A DNA stretch of 64,000 bases from Paenibacillus riograndensis SBR5 (GTDB lineage Bacteria > Bacillota > Bacilli > Paenibacillales > Paenibacillaceae): NCBI RefSeq assembly GCF_000981585.1, contig NZ_LN831776.1, positions 4,385,187-4,449,186 of the forward strand, in the 5' to 3' direction. Position 1 is the first letter of the stretch, and the number at the start of each line of letters is the position of its first letter. Positions 25,632-33,617 of this stretch are shown in pieces. The notes beneath the pieces are model-generated. The model did no database searches and had not been told where the DNA came from. It saw nothing but the letters and a program-made list of their open reading frames with translations. The position numbers and the translations under genes are program-made.

Positions 25632-25796
25632 GTGTACCCAACCTCTTCATCTCGTTTTGTCATCAATTATTCTGAGTTGATCCATTGGCCATACAGGACT
25701 ATTTTAACATGGCAGACCTTAAAGAGTTCAAAAAAATAGATGCCACGCAATCAAGCGAAAGCATCTATCATTATAAAATTCACAAGACCGCTGAGT

Positions 25797-26027
25797 TCAA
25801 ATAAAACGGCAGTATTTGGCTGTGCGTTGTGCCTGCTGAATCACCGGTGCAGGCAAACTTTTTTTGCCTGTAACATGGTCCAAAAGCTGCTTCGCCGAAA
25901 ATTCAGGAGTGCCCGCGGCTTTTTTCTCCGTCATATCCGGGTCAAAAACTGAACTGCAGAAGAACCCCTTAAGGACGTTGCCGCAAAATGCCGTGACTTC
26001 TACAGCCTTACCGTTCTTGTCTTTCAT
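25797..26027 (-). CDS. Hypothetical protein, 76 residues
   Basis: A short frame with an excellent start: AAGGAGGAA five bases before the ATG at 26027. The sequence ([29 protein letters not shown], then a basic glutamine-containing tail) has two cysteines and no family I recognise. It stands alone between moeA and a repeat block. Supported mainly by its ribosome site. Confidence 0.55.
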   Translation of the reverse strand: MKDKNGKAVEVTAFCGNVLKGFFCSSVFDPDMTEKKAAGTPEFSAKQLLDHVTGKKSLPAPVIQQAQRTAKYCRFI

Positions 26028-26094
26028 AACCGTTCCTCCTTCAGACGTCTTATCACCAGTATACGCTTATTTCCGCTGGCCGTTTCAATATTTT

Positions 26095-26190
26095 TCCATG
26101 GGTGAAAAAAGGGACACTAATTCAGCTCATTTCGCCATTAGACAAGAAATGTGCCCCAATGAGGTTTACTTTTTCCATTTAAACCTCTTT
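26095..26190 (+). repeat. Dispersed palindromic repeat R1, short copy 2
   Basis: Contains the inner inverted pair of R1: GTGAAAAAAGGGACACTAAT at the left and GTTTACTTTTTCCATTTAA at the right, with TTCAGCTCATTTCGCCATTA between, as in the copies at 5474 and 46924. The outer pair and hairpin are missing. Confidence 0.7.
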
Positions 26191-26225
26191 ATAGTTTCCA
26201 AGATAAGTGGAAGTCGGACTTCGAC

Positions 26226-26290
26226 GCTCCAACAACGGCATTTCTGCCGTTGTTTCCGGGCAGGCCGGCCTCAGGCACTCTAACAACGTT
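26226..26290 (+). repeat. Dispersed short repeat R3
   Basis: CTCCAACAACGGCATTTCTG plus GTTGTTTCCGGGCAGGCCGG, both found again at 47091-47145 in changed order. AACAACGG/CCGTTGTT forms an eight-base hairpin here. Confidence 0.55.
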
Positions 26291-26310
26291 GTATCACTTC
26301 AGCAATATAA

Positions 26311-26347
26311 GAAACATTTATTGCGTGAAGCATATAAAAGATATTTG
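26311..26347 (+). repeat. Partial copy of repeat R2
   Basis: GAAACATTTATTGCGTGAAG followed by CATATAAAAGATATTT resembles the right half of R2 (41814-41863). Confidence 0.45.
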
Positions 26348-26352
26348 GCACA

Positions 26353-26393
26353 AAAAACGGCTGCACCGTCCCTTTCAAGGACCATACAGCCGT
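26353..26393 (-). terminator. Terminator of the PspA/DUF350/DUF4178 group
   Basis: ACGGCTG (26357-26363) pairs with CAGCCGT (26387-26393), with an inner GTCC/GGAC helix; on the minus strand it ends in a run of six T. It lies 22 bases past the DUF4178 stop. The two-step stem has the same design as the hairpins in repeats R1 and R2. Confidence 0.75.
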
Positions 26394-26414
26394 GCCGCAA
26401 AGCTCCTGTACCTG

Positions 26415-26927
26415 CTAGGCCCGGATGACTTTTACGTCTCCCGGAATGACCTTTTCACCTTCATACAGCATAAACCGGCCATTCTGCCACTCTACGCGAA
26501 GCAGCCGGGACTCATCGGACTGGTATTGCCAGACATGCTGCTGCCCGCCGTTCATATAAGGAGTCTGTCCGGTGACGGAGGCATATCCTTCATATTCCTC
26601 TTCCAGATAATACGTGTAATCATCCAGCTCCAGGGTAGCCGGCACCTCGGCAGGATTATCCAGACGCCCGTCAATCGGCTGATACAATGCGTACTGGAGC
26701 TGCTCTCTTTGTTCTATATACAGATACCCAATGCTGCTGCCGTCGCGCAAAGTCAATACCACAGCATTGCGGCCGCTGGTTTGCGTTCGCCCGGTTACCT
26801 CGTAGGTTACCAGAGACACCTCGCAAATATCGCCCGGAGACAGGTCCAGCATGCTTTTGGGTGCAGCCGGAGCCTCAGGTTTGGAGAAAATATTACCAAT
26901 TCGTTTCCAGATACTCAAACTCATCAT
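26415..26927 (-). CDS. DUF4178-domain protein
   Basis: About 170 residues from the ATG pair at 26927/26924. The sequence LSPGDICEVSLVTYEVTGRT, DDYTYYLEEE and RLLRVEWQNGRFMLYEGEKV fits the DUF4178 family of beta-rich proteins, which are often found next to PspA and DUF350 proteins. An upstream in-frame start at 26966 would run back into the DUF350 gene and has no ribosome site. It begins 16 bases after that gene, so translation is probably coupled. The biochemical role is unknown. Confidence 0.78.
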   Translation of the reverse strand: MMSLSIWKRIGNIFSKPEAPAAPKSMLDLSPGDICEVSLVTYEVTGRTQTSGRNAVVLTLRDGSSIGYLYIEQREQLQYALYQPIDGRLDNPAEVPATLELDDYTYYLEEEYEGYASVTGQTPYMNGGQQHVWQYQSDESRLLRVEWQNGRFMLYEGEKVIPGDVKVIRA

Positions 26928-26943
26928 TCCTTTTAAAGGTTTT

Positions 26944-27354
26944 CTAACCTCGAATAAAAGCCGCAATAATCAATGCTCCGGTCACATGAAGGGAGCCTGC
27001 CAGTACACCGTAGCCGATTTTGCCCAGTTGGGTGCCATGGTCCAGATCCAGCTTCGCCCAGGTGAACAGGAGCAGACGTACTATTTTTTCCAGGAAGAAT
27101 AAAAGAACAAAGGAAACTATGGAGACCACCAGTGCATCCCCCAAACTGTTGGAAGAAGCAATGGAGGACGATAGAATATAGCCTTGCGCCAGCAGCTTAA
27201 GCACAAACCGCATGGTAACCGCCATATTGCCTGCTTTGATCTCTTCCAAGTCGTTATAACGGGTAAAAAGCGAATCCACGTACATCAGCACACATAGCAG
27301 TACCGAGCCGCTCACCGTCCATACCACCATGGACACCAGAATATGGAAATCCAT
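26944..27354 (-). CDS. DUF350-domain membrane protein (YjfL-like)
   Basis: 136 residues with four hydrophobic segments (7-27, 50-70, 75-100, 115-136). Glycine-containing LAQGYILSSSIASS and the repeating two-helix pattern match DUF350. In other bacteria these proteins accompany PspA-like and DUF4178 proteins in membrane-stress or polyamine-linked operons. Its gene lies between the PspA gene and the DUF4178 gene on the same strand. Confidence 0.8.
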   Translation of the reverse strand: MDFHILVSMVVWTVSGSVLLCVLMYVDSLFTRYNDLEEIKAGNMAVTMRFVLKLLAQGYILSSSIASSNSLGDALVVSIVSFVLLFFLEKIVRLLLFTWAKLDLDHGTQLGKIGYGVLAGSLHVTGALIIAAFIRG

Positions 27355-27483
27355 TGCTTAGCCCCCGATAATCAGTTTGCCTGCCCGCTGCGGGCAGCAT
27401 AGAGAAGGCGAAGAAGAAACGTCCGATCTGTCTCCCCTTCGCCTGTGGACATTAGCCTTGAAGCCTGGGCCTATGCCAATATG

Positions 27484-28152
27484 TTATTGTTTGTCGTATT
27501 GCTTCATCAGTGCGGCCAATTCATCCTCTACCGCCTGATCCTTGCCCAGCTTCTCAAATTCGTCATCCAGCGATTTGTTGCCGGAGCTCATCTCGTTGCT
27601 GGCTTCAGCCTGTGCTTCCGCGGCCAGCATTTTGTCCTCCATCCGTTTCAGTCCTGCGGAGGCGGAATCGGAGCTGAATCCGCTCATGGCTTTGTTGATT
27701 TCCGTCTGGGCCTTGGCGGCATTGTAACGGGCAACCAGCGTCTCACGTTTGTTTTTCATCTGGGTAAGCTGTTTGCGCATTTCCTCCAGCTTGCCGCGCA
27801 GATTATCCGCAGATGCCTTATTCTGGTCAAAGCTTGCTTTGTATTCTACCAGCTTGGCTTCCGCAGCCTTCTTCTCTTCCAGAGCACGGCGGGCCAGATC
27901 GGCATTGCCTGCCTGAGCAGCGGTATGCGCCTGCTGATTGCGTTTGCTTACCAGCGCTTCCTGTTCTTCATAGAGCTGCTTGAATTTTTTCTCAATGGCG
28001 ATCTGGGCTGCAACAGCTTTTTCCGCATCCTCCAAATCTTCAGTCATGTCACGAATGTATTGGTCCGTCATTTTGACCGGGTCTTCCGCTTTGTCGATGA
28101 TCGCATTCACATTGGACATGGTCAAATCACGTAATCTTTTAAAGATAGACAT
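27484..28152 (-). CDS. PspA/IM30-family protein
   Basis: 222 residues, almost entirely helical coiled coil, with the start MSIFKRLRDLTMSNVNAIIDKAEDPVKM typical of the family and the VARYNAAKAQTEINKAMSGF segment. PspA proteins polymerise on the inner face of stressed membranes and preserve the proton gradient. The ATG follows TTGGAGGA. Genes for a DUF350 and a DUF4178 protein follow, without the liaIH or pspBC partners, so regulation must differ from the classical Psp system. Confidence 0.92.
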   Translation of the reverse strand: MSIFKRLRDLTMSNVNAIIDKAEDPVKMTDQYIRDMTEDLEDAEKAVAAQIAIEKKFKQLYEEQEALVSKRNQQAHTAAQAGNADLARRALEEKKAAEAKLVEYKASFDQNKASADNLRGKLEEMRKQLTQMKNKRETLVARYNAAKAQTEINKAMSGFSSDSASAGLKRMEDKMLAAEAQAEASNEMSSGNKSLDDEFEKLGKDQAVEDELAALMKQYDKQ

Positions 28153-28215
28153 TGGTTCATTCCTCCAAAATAAAAGTTAGTTGCTTATTTGTTATCTTCT
28201 ACGCAAGGAGTGGCA

Positions 28216-28563
28216 TCATCGTTTCAAATTTTGCCCAAATAAATATTGATCTACTTTGAGATTCACAATTTCCACAACCCGGGCTATGCCTTCCTTGCTT
28301 AAATTGTCGTAATGAATGCCCATCACCACCGTAACCGTCCGGTCAAGCGCTTCGGCAACCCGCGTGGCAATTGACTCGGAGACCGTATGCTCCTTATGGT
28401 GAGGAACCGCCGACGTTGATACCTTAACGTTCCCTTCCTCCATATAAGCCGTGCTGGCTGCGCCAATGTGCCGGACTCCTCCGCCAATCACCAGCAGCAG
28501 GTCCCGGCCTACCTCGATTGCTGAGAATTCAATGTCAGCCGGATGAAGCTGTGAAGAAGACAT
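28216..28563 (-). CDS. LpdD-like (prenylated-flavin chaperone-like) domain protein
   Basis: 115 residues. VGRDLLLVIGGGVRHIGAAS followed by HHKEHTVSESIATRVAEALD and VMGIHYDNLS resembles the LpdD/gallate-decarboxylase D-subunit domain. No UbiD-type decarboxylase gene is near, so a metabolic role cannot be assigned; similar stand-alone proteins occur across Bacillota. The ATG follows AAAGGGGAG. It lies 63 bases before the PspA gene on the same strand and may belong to that operon. Confidence 0.65.
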   Translation of the reverse strand: MSSSQLHPADIEFSAIEVGRDLLLVIGGGVRHIGAASTAYMEEGNVKVSTSAVPHHKEHTVSESIATRVAEALDRTVTVVMGIHYDNLSKEGIARVVEIVNLKVDQYLFGQNLKR

Positions 28564-28650
28564 CAGATACTCCCCTTTCCCATTATATTAACCATAGTAC
28601 ACGAAGATATCTCAGGAAGAGAAGACCTGGGCCTAAATCCTCCACCAGAT

Positions 28651-29583
28651 TCAGATGATGCCGCGGATTTCCTCCAGCGACGATATGTTCTCTTCAATCA
28701 TGAACTGCTGCAGCTCATCTACAAGCGTACTGCCTGCCCGCAAATTCATGAAGTTATATGTGCCTACCTGAATCACCGTTGCACCAGCCATAATGAATTC
28801 AATGATGTCTGTAGCGGAGGTAATTCCCCCCATGCCAATCACCGGTATGGATACCCGCTTCGCCACCTGGTGCACCATCCGGAGCGCCACCGGTTTGATT
28901 GCAGGACCGGACAATCCGGCATACAAATTATTAAATACACTGCGGCGGCGGCGGACATCGATCTTCATGCCGGAGATTGTATTGATCAGCGAGATGGCGT
29001 CAGCGCCTTCCTCCTGGCACATTACGGCCATTTCCGCGATATCCTCGGCGTTCGGGGACAGTTTCACCGCTAGCGGAAGCTTGGTTGCCGCTCTTACAGC
29101 ACGCACTACTTCCTGTGCGGCAGGCGTTTTTACACCAAAGGCGATGCCGCCTTCCTTGACGTTGGGACAGGAAATATTCAGCTCAATCATATCCACCGCA
29201 GGTTTGCCGGCAGCGCTGCGCGCATCGGCATCCCGCTGAATCAGCTCGGCCCCCAGCACATAATCCGGCAGCGTGTTCCCGCCGAGGTTCACCAAACGTG
29301 CGGTATCCAGCATCTCCCAATAAGGAAGCTCTTTGGCGAGAAAGGCTTCTACCCCCGGATTCTCCAGCCCTACGCTATTCAGCATGCCGGAAGCTGTCTC
29401 ATAGACACGCACACCGGGGTTGCCGGCCTTGGGGTGAAGGGTCAGGCCTTTGCCGGAGATGCCCCCCAGCAGTGAAACATCGTACAGCTTGCTGTATTCA
29501 CGGCCGAACCCGAAGGTTCCGGAGGCCATGATGACCGGGTTCTTGAAATGAACACCCGCTATATTAGCCGTCATATTAATCAT
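28651..29583 (-). CDS. pyrD: Dihydroorotate dehydrogenase B, catalytic subunit
   Basis: 310 residues of a class 1B FMN-containing [14 protein letters not shown] near the start, the active-site cysteine in [22 protein letters not shown] and [20 protein letters not shown] for FMN phosphate binding. It oxidises dihydroorotate to orotate in pyrimidine synthesis, passing electrons to PyrK and NAD. Its start overlaps the end of pyrK by eight bases, which suggests coupled translation of the heterotetramer subunits. The rest of the pyr operon is not here. Confidence 0.95.
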   Translation of the reverse strand: MINMTANIAGVHFKNPVIMASGTFGFGREYSKLYDVSLLGGISGKGLTLHPKAGNPGVRVYETASGMLNSVGLENPGVEAFLAKELPYWEMLDTARLVNLGGNTLPDYVLGAELIQRDADARSAAGKPAVDMIELNISCPNVKEGGIAFGVKTPAAQEVVRAVRAATKLPLAVKLSPNAEDIAEMAVMCQEEGADAISLINTISGMKIDVRRRRSVFNNLYAGLSGPAIKPVALRMVHQVAKRVSIPVIGMGGITSATDIIEFIMAGATVIQVGTYNFMNLRAGSTLVDELQQFMIEENISSLEEIRGII

Positions 29584-30280
29584 GGAAGATCACCTCTTCC
29601 GCGAGGAATACCGGACCATCCGCGCAAGCCTTGCGCTGTCCGTCACGGCAGGAGACACTGCACACGAGACAGGCGCCGATTCCGCAAGCCATGCGGTTCT
29701 CCAGGGACAGATACACATTGGGTCTTTTGCCAGCCGCCTGTGCAGCTATCCCTTTCAGCTGCGCAGCTTTCAGCATCGGATGCGGGCCGCAGACAAAGAT
29801 ATGGTCATAGCTGGTAAAATCGACACTGTCAAGCACCAGGCCGCCCACGTTGACTGTCAATTCAGCAGCCAGAGGACGAAAAGCCTCAGTGCGGAACGCC
29901 TCACGGCTGAAGCCCAGATAAATATCGCTGCCCGGCAGTTCCTGCGCACAATAGTACAAAGGGGCGATCCCGATTCCCCCGCCTACCAATGCAACCTTGC
30001 CGTCTACAACCGGAAATCCGCTGCCAAAAGGACCTTCGAGCTCCAGGGAATCCCCGGGCTCCAGTTCAGCCAAAATCTTCGTGCCCTCACCCACCACATG
30101 ATACAGAAATTCCACACCGTTATCGTTCACTTGATGTATGCTTAGCGGTCTGGACAGCAGCGGAAAGGCTCCCCATGCCCGCAACATGTAGAATTGCCCC
30201 ATTGCACCACCGTAATCCCCTTCGACCCGGAGGTGATACACTCCATCTGCCAGCCGCTCGTTACTTATCACCGTCGCCAC
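29576..30280 (-). CDS. pyrK: Dihydroorotate dehydrogenase B, electron-transfer subunit
   Basis: About 234 residues from the GTG at 30280, nine bases after AAGGAG; a TTG at 30298 sits inside that ribosome site and is less likely. The FAD-binding part shows RPLSIHQ, the NAD part [13 protein letters not shown], and the C-terminus carries the [2Fe-2S] cysteines in [12 protein letters not shown] and KACADGPVF. It transfers electrons from PyrD to NAD. Overlaps pyrD. Confidence 0.94.
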   Translation of the reverse strand: MATVISNERLADGVYHLRVEGDYGGAMGQFYMLRAWGAFPLLSRPLSIHQVNDNGVEFLYHVVGEGTKILAELEPGDSLELEGPFGSGFPVVDGKVALVGGGIGIAPLYYCAQELPGSDIYLGFSREAFRTEAFRPLAAELTVNVGGLVLDSVDFTSYDHIFVCGPHPMLKAAQLKGIAAQAAGKRPNVYLSLENRMACGIGACLVCSVSCRDGQRKACADGPVFLAEEVIFHD

Positions 30281-30366
30281 GTTATCAAGCTCCTTCAAAT
30301 TTAATCTTATTAACCATGCCTTAGAAGGAACTTAAAATCTGTGATAAAGTTCACATTCCTCTTTGT

Positions 30367-31413
30367 CTATTTTCGCTTCCAGACCCCGCGTTCATATGGC
30401 TTTGGCACATTCGCCTTATCTATGCCGCCAAGCGCCTCTTCGGCGTGCAGCGCCCAATAGGGGTCGCTCAGCATTCCGCGGCCCACAGCGACAAGCTCCG
30501 CCTTCTCCCCGGTGACAATCGACTGTGCCTCCTCATAGGATTCCAGGCGCCCTACTGCAATCACAGGAACCTGAAGTCCGCTGCGGATGTACTCGGCAAG
30601 AGCGACCTGGTAAGCCGGTCCTGCACCAGGTCCGCCATTTGATCCAATAGGTCCTTCGCCTCCTGAAGACACATGGAACATATCCACTCCAGCGGCCTTA
30701 TAGCGGCGGCAGAATTCAAGCGCATAGTCTTCATTATATCCGCCTTCGACGTATTCTTTGGCGGATACTCTCATAAGCAGCGGCATTTCAACAGGAAGAA
30801 CCTCACGTACGGCACGGGTTACCTGTTCCCCGAACAGAACCGGGTCTGCCCCGTATTCGTCCTCTCTGACATTGGTCAGCGGAGAATGGAACTGGTGTAT
30901 CAGATACCCGTGTGCTCCGTGCAGCTCAACAGTATCAAAGCCAGCTTCAACTGCCCGCCGCGCCCCTTCACGGTAGGCCTCAACCAGCCCGGCAATTTCT
31001 TCTGTGCGGAGCTCCCGGGGCGTTTTGGAGTTGGCGTCGAATGGAATGGCTGACGGTGCAACGGGAGGCTCCGCATCCTGGGCCTTGCGGCCGGCATGAC
31101 CAAGCTGGATGGCAATTCTGGCACCTTGAGTATGTACTGCATCGGTCAGCCTCCGGTAAGCTGCAATATGCTCATCGCTCCAGATCCCCGTATCCTGATT
31201 GGTGATGCGGCCATCCGGATGGATTCCGGTCATCTCTACAATAATGAATCCTGTACCGCCCACAGCCCGGCTGACATAATGAACGAAATGCCAATCATTC
31301 GGGATTCCATCCTGCTTGTCTACAGCGTATTGGCACATAGGGGGCATTACCACTCGATTTTTTAAGGACAGGGCCTTCAATTCATAGGGTGCAAACAAAT
31401 CCGGCATTTTCAT
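30367..31413 (-). CDS. namA: NADPH dehydrogenase NamA (YqjM-type old yellow enzyme)
   Basis: 348 residues, an old-yellow-enzyme TIM barrel. The thermophilic-like/YqjM features are present: the cysteine and tyrosine in MPPMCQYAVDKQDG, HFVHYVSRAVGG, and the substrate-binding pair of histidines in LHGAHGYLIHQF. It reduces activated C=C bonds (enals, nitro compounds) with FMN and NADPH, and serves in oxidative or xenobiotic stress. The ATG follows GGAAGGA. It stands alone, 68 bases downstream of the pyrK start region on the same strand. Confidence 0.93.
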   Translation of the reverse strand: MKMPDLFAPYELKALSLKNRVVMPPMCQYAVDKQDGIPNDWHFVHYVSRAVGGTGFIIVEMTGIHPDGRITNQDTGIWSDEHIAAYRRLTDAVHTQGARIAIQLGHAGRKAQDAEPPVAPSAIPFDANSKTPRELRTEEIAGLVEAYREGARRAVEAGFDTVELHGAHGYLIHQFHSPLTNVREDEYGADPVLFGEQVTRAVREVLPVEMPLLMRVSAKEYVEGGYNEDYALEFCRRYKAAGVDMFHVSSGGEGPIGSNGGPGAGPAYQVALAEYIRSGLQVPVIAVGRLESYEEAQSIVTGEKAELVAVGRGMLSDPYWALHAEEALGGIDKANVPKPYERGVWKRK

Positions 31414-31591
31414 TCCTTCCTTCCCGCTGCGTTCTCATAATAGACAGGGCTTTTTCCCCGTCAAATGTAGTATACACGTATTTTCGGCGTTGGAGGCATG
31501 GAGATTCAGCATAATTCTCCCTGCGTCAGGGGATAACAATAAAAGTAAGAAGTCAGCGGAGTCATTCAGATTAATAAGGAGGAGAAACTTG

Positions 31592-32476
31592 ATGAAATGT
31601 CTGCAGATGAGCCTAAAGCTGCTCATTCTGGGGAGTATCTGTATAACACTGCACATTCCTGTGTCCTCCGCTCAGCCTGCCGCCGCCTCTCCGGAGATTC
31701 CAGGGCCGATTCTCCGACTGGGCAGCAGCCAAAAACCGGAGGCCAATCCCAAGGATGAGCGGGCCATCCCGGCAGGTTCTTCTTCCCGCAGCGCAGCACA
31801 ATCGCAAAAACGCTCCAAAACACTTACCCTCAGCCAATTGCTGCGCAAATATCCTGAAACGATCAAGACCCGGGGGCCTCATAGGAAACAAATCGCCCTT
31901 ACGTTCGATGATGTGCCGGACCCCCGGTTCACCCCGCAGGTGCTGGACGTGCTGCGCAGGTATCATGTGCATGCCACGTTTTTTATTGTAGGCAGCCGGG
32001 CAGAGAAGCACCCGGGGCTTGTGGCAAGGATGATCAGGGAAGGCCACACTGTCGGCAATCATTCCTACAACCATCCGCAGTTCGGCAAAATCAGCGTAAA
32101 TGCGTTCCGCACACAGATTATCCGCACGGAAAATATCATCAAGACAACGGCCGGTTATAAACCGCGGCTGATCCGCCCGCCCTATGGGGACATCAGCGAA
32201 CCGCAGCTGAAATGGGCTAAAGCCCACGGCTACAAACTGGTGAACTGGAATGTGGACTCGCTCGACTGGAAGGGGCTGTCCAAATCACAGGTGCGGAATA
32301 ATATCATTGCCAATGCCGGCCAAGGGGCCATCATTCTGCAGCATGGCGGAGGCGGCCGGGGCAGCGATTTGCGGGGAACTATACAAGCACTGCCGGAAGT
32401 GATCAGCATCATGCGTAATAGAGGTTATACCTTCGTTACCGTCCCGCAGCTGCTTCAGATCAACAAAGAGAAATAG
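31592..32476 (+). CDS. Secreted polysaccharide deacetylase (NodB domain)
   Basis: 294 residues from the ATG at 31592, after AAGGAGGAG; the long frame opening at 31490 has no ribosome site. Residues 1-28 are a signal peptide, followed by a Ser/Pro-rich linker. The CE4/NodB domain (about 105-285) has LTFDDVPDP with the catalytic and metal Asp pair, HSYNHP with both metal histidines, and RPPYGDIS. It removes N-acetyl groups from peptidoglycan or chitin-like polymers. The last codons and the TAG stop lie in a degenerate copy of repeat R2. Confidence 0.9.
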   Translation: MKCLQMSLKLLILGSICITLHIPVSSAQPAAASPEIPGPILRLGSSQKPEANPKDERAIPAGSSSRSAAQSQKRSKTLTLSQLLRKYPETIKTRGPHRKQIALTFDDVPDPRFTPQVLDVLRRYHVHATFFIVGSRAEKHPGLVARMIREGHTVGNHSYNHPQFGKISVNAFRTQIIRTENIIKTTAGYKPRLIRPPYGDISEPQLKWAKAHGYKLVNWNVDSLDWKGLSKSQVRNNIIANAGQGAIILQHGGGGRGSDLRGTIQALPEVISIMRNRGYTFVTVPQLLQINKEK

Positions 32477-32517
32477 AAGGATAATTTATAGTGCGAAGCC
32501 TTTAAATTCTTATCTTT
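32468..32517 (+). repeat. Degenerate partial copy of repeat R2
   Basis: 50 bases match the right half of R2 (41814-41863) with six differences. The copy supplies the final codons and the stop of the deacetylase gene. Confidence 0.65.
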
Positions 32518-32521
32518 CAAA

Positions 32522-32568
32522 AAAAGGAAACGGAGACTGCCGTACACCGGCATGCTTCGTTTCCTTTT
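32522..32568. terminator. Bidirectional terminator
   Basis: AAAAGGAAACG (32522-32532) pairs with CGTTTCCTTTT (32558-32568), with an inner TGCCG/CGGCA helix; T runs lie on both strands. It separates the convergent deacetylase and 3D-domain genes. Confidence 0.85.
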
Positions 32569-32579
32569 CAGTCTATAGC

Positions 32580-33248
32580 CTATTCGATCATGTACAGCTG
32601 CACATATTGGAACCCGAAGTCCGCAACATAGCTTTGGCTGCCGGGGATAAAGATGTCAATCCGGTTCCCTTTGATCGCGCTGCCCATGTCGGTTGCAGTT
32701 GCGATGAACGCCTGCTTGGGCAAACCCGGATGGGAATAGCCGGTTACGAGCACTTTCGTGCCCAGCGGGATCACACTGGGATCGACTGCAATGGTGCCCA
32801 GCTTCAGCGGGTTGCCAAAATAATCCACAGCCCCCCATTTGCCGTTCTCGCTGGCCGCTGAAGAATACGCCGTTGCTTTGACCTGAAGCACTCTGTCATA
32901 GCTGTATTCCTTACCCCAGGCTTGAACAGTGTTGGTCTGCGGCTCTACACTTAAAAGGGAGGCTTCTCCGGATGCCTTGGCTGCGGGTTCGACAGAAGCC
33001 AAGGCCTGTGTCTTCATAATGCCCGGAATGGCCAGCTTCAGGCCCGGATAAATATTATTGGCTGCAATATTGGGATTGGCGTTCATAATCTTATCCATGC
33101 TTATGCCATAATGATTGGATAAGGTATAATAGGTAGTAGTTTCTCCTGCGATATGTACGCTGTCAGCCTGAACAGGTGCGGCCTGCACCAATGTGCTGAT
33201 TCCCAGGGCTGCAGCCAATGCTGCAACCGCTCCAAATTTGATTTTCAT
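32580..33248 (-). CDS. LysM and 3D-domain cell-wall protein (YocH-like)
   Basis: 222 residues from the ATG at 33248, after AAGGAGGA; the longer frame to 33383 is not supported. Signal peptide 1-29, one LysM domain (TTTYYTLSNHYGISMDKIM to YPGLKLAIPG, about 38-80), a linker, then a 3D domain (VKATAYSSAASENG to MGSAIKGNRIDIFIPG) holding the three Asp residues that name it, in AVDPSVIP, ATDMG and RIDIF. The 3D fold is related to lytic transglycosylases (YocH, Rpf-like). It likely acts on peptidoglycan. It converges on the deacetylase gene. Confidence 0.9.
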   Translation of the reverse strand: MKIKFGAVAALAAALGISTLVQAAPVQADSVHIAGETTTYYTLSNHYGISMDKIMNANPNIAANNIYPGLKLAIPGIMKTQALASVEPAAKASGEASLLSVEPQTNTVQAWGKEYSYDRVLQVKATAYSSAASENGKWGAVDYFGNPLKLGTIAVDPSVIPLGTKVLVTGYSHPGLPKQAFIATATDMGSAIKGNRIDIFIPGSQSYVADFGFQYVQLYMIE

Positions 33249-33389
33249 AAAATCCTCCTTCATTATTATCGCAATCCGATGGGGGTGTCCCGCTCTTCCT
33301 GCTACACAGTAACTCCGGACGTATGTACCTTGTATTTGCCCTGATGTGTTGTTTTGTAAAACTAACAGTAATGAATATATCACAATTTT

Positions 33390-33451
33390 GTAACCAATGC
33401 CTATGAAATTGTTACCAAACTGACAGAAATGGCATTTTGAAGCGTTACCAA
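33390..33451. promoter_or_regulatory. Three direct GTWACCAA motifs upstream of the 3D-domain gene
   Basis: GTAACCAA at 33390, GTTACCAA at 33411 and 33444; starts are 21 and 33 bases apart, close to whole helical turns. The first two extend to TGTAAC and TGTTAC, which agree with WalR half-sites (TGTWAH), but the usual 11-base tandem spacing is not kept. Confidence 0.35.
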
Positions 33452-33534
33452 CCGGGAAAATGATTACATATTTTTAATGAATCATTTCAATCCTTCATCA
33501 TTTTGCAAAAAACCGGGACAAATCCCCGGCAGAT

Positions 33535-33551
33535 TTTACACAGATTTAACA
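33535..33551 (+). promoter_or_regulatory. Possible Pho box upstream of ppk1
   Basis: TTTACA (33535-33540) and TTAACA (33546-33551) are direct repeats 11 bases apart, agreeing with the Bacillus PhoP consensus TT(A/T/C)ACA with five-base spacers. Only two units are visible where four are typical. The site ends 66 bases before the ppk1 start. Confidence 0.4.
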
Positions 33552-33617
33552 TTTCTCTCATTAGCAAATAGTAGAATGATATAAGAACACAAAGACATTG
33601 AAGCACTTGGAGGGTCC

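Larger units (their letters stand above)
33249..33617. other. 369-base intergenic region between 3D-domain gene and ppk1
   Basis: No gene. The half nearest the 3D-domain gene has three direct GTWACCAA strings (33390, 33411, 33444); the half nearest ppk1 has TTTACA and TTAACA eleven bases apart. It must hold both divergent promoters. Confidence 0.6.
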
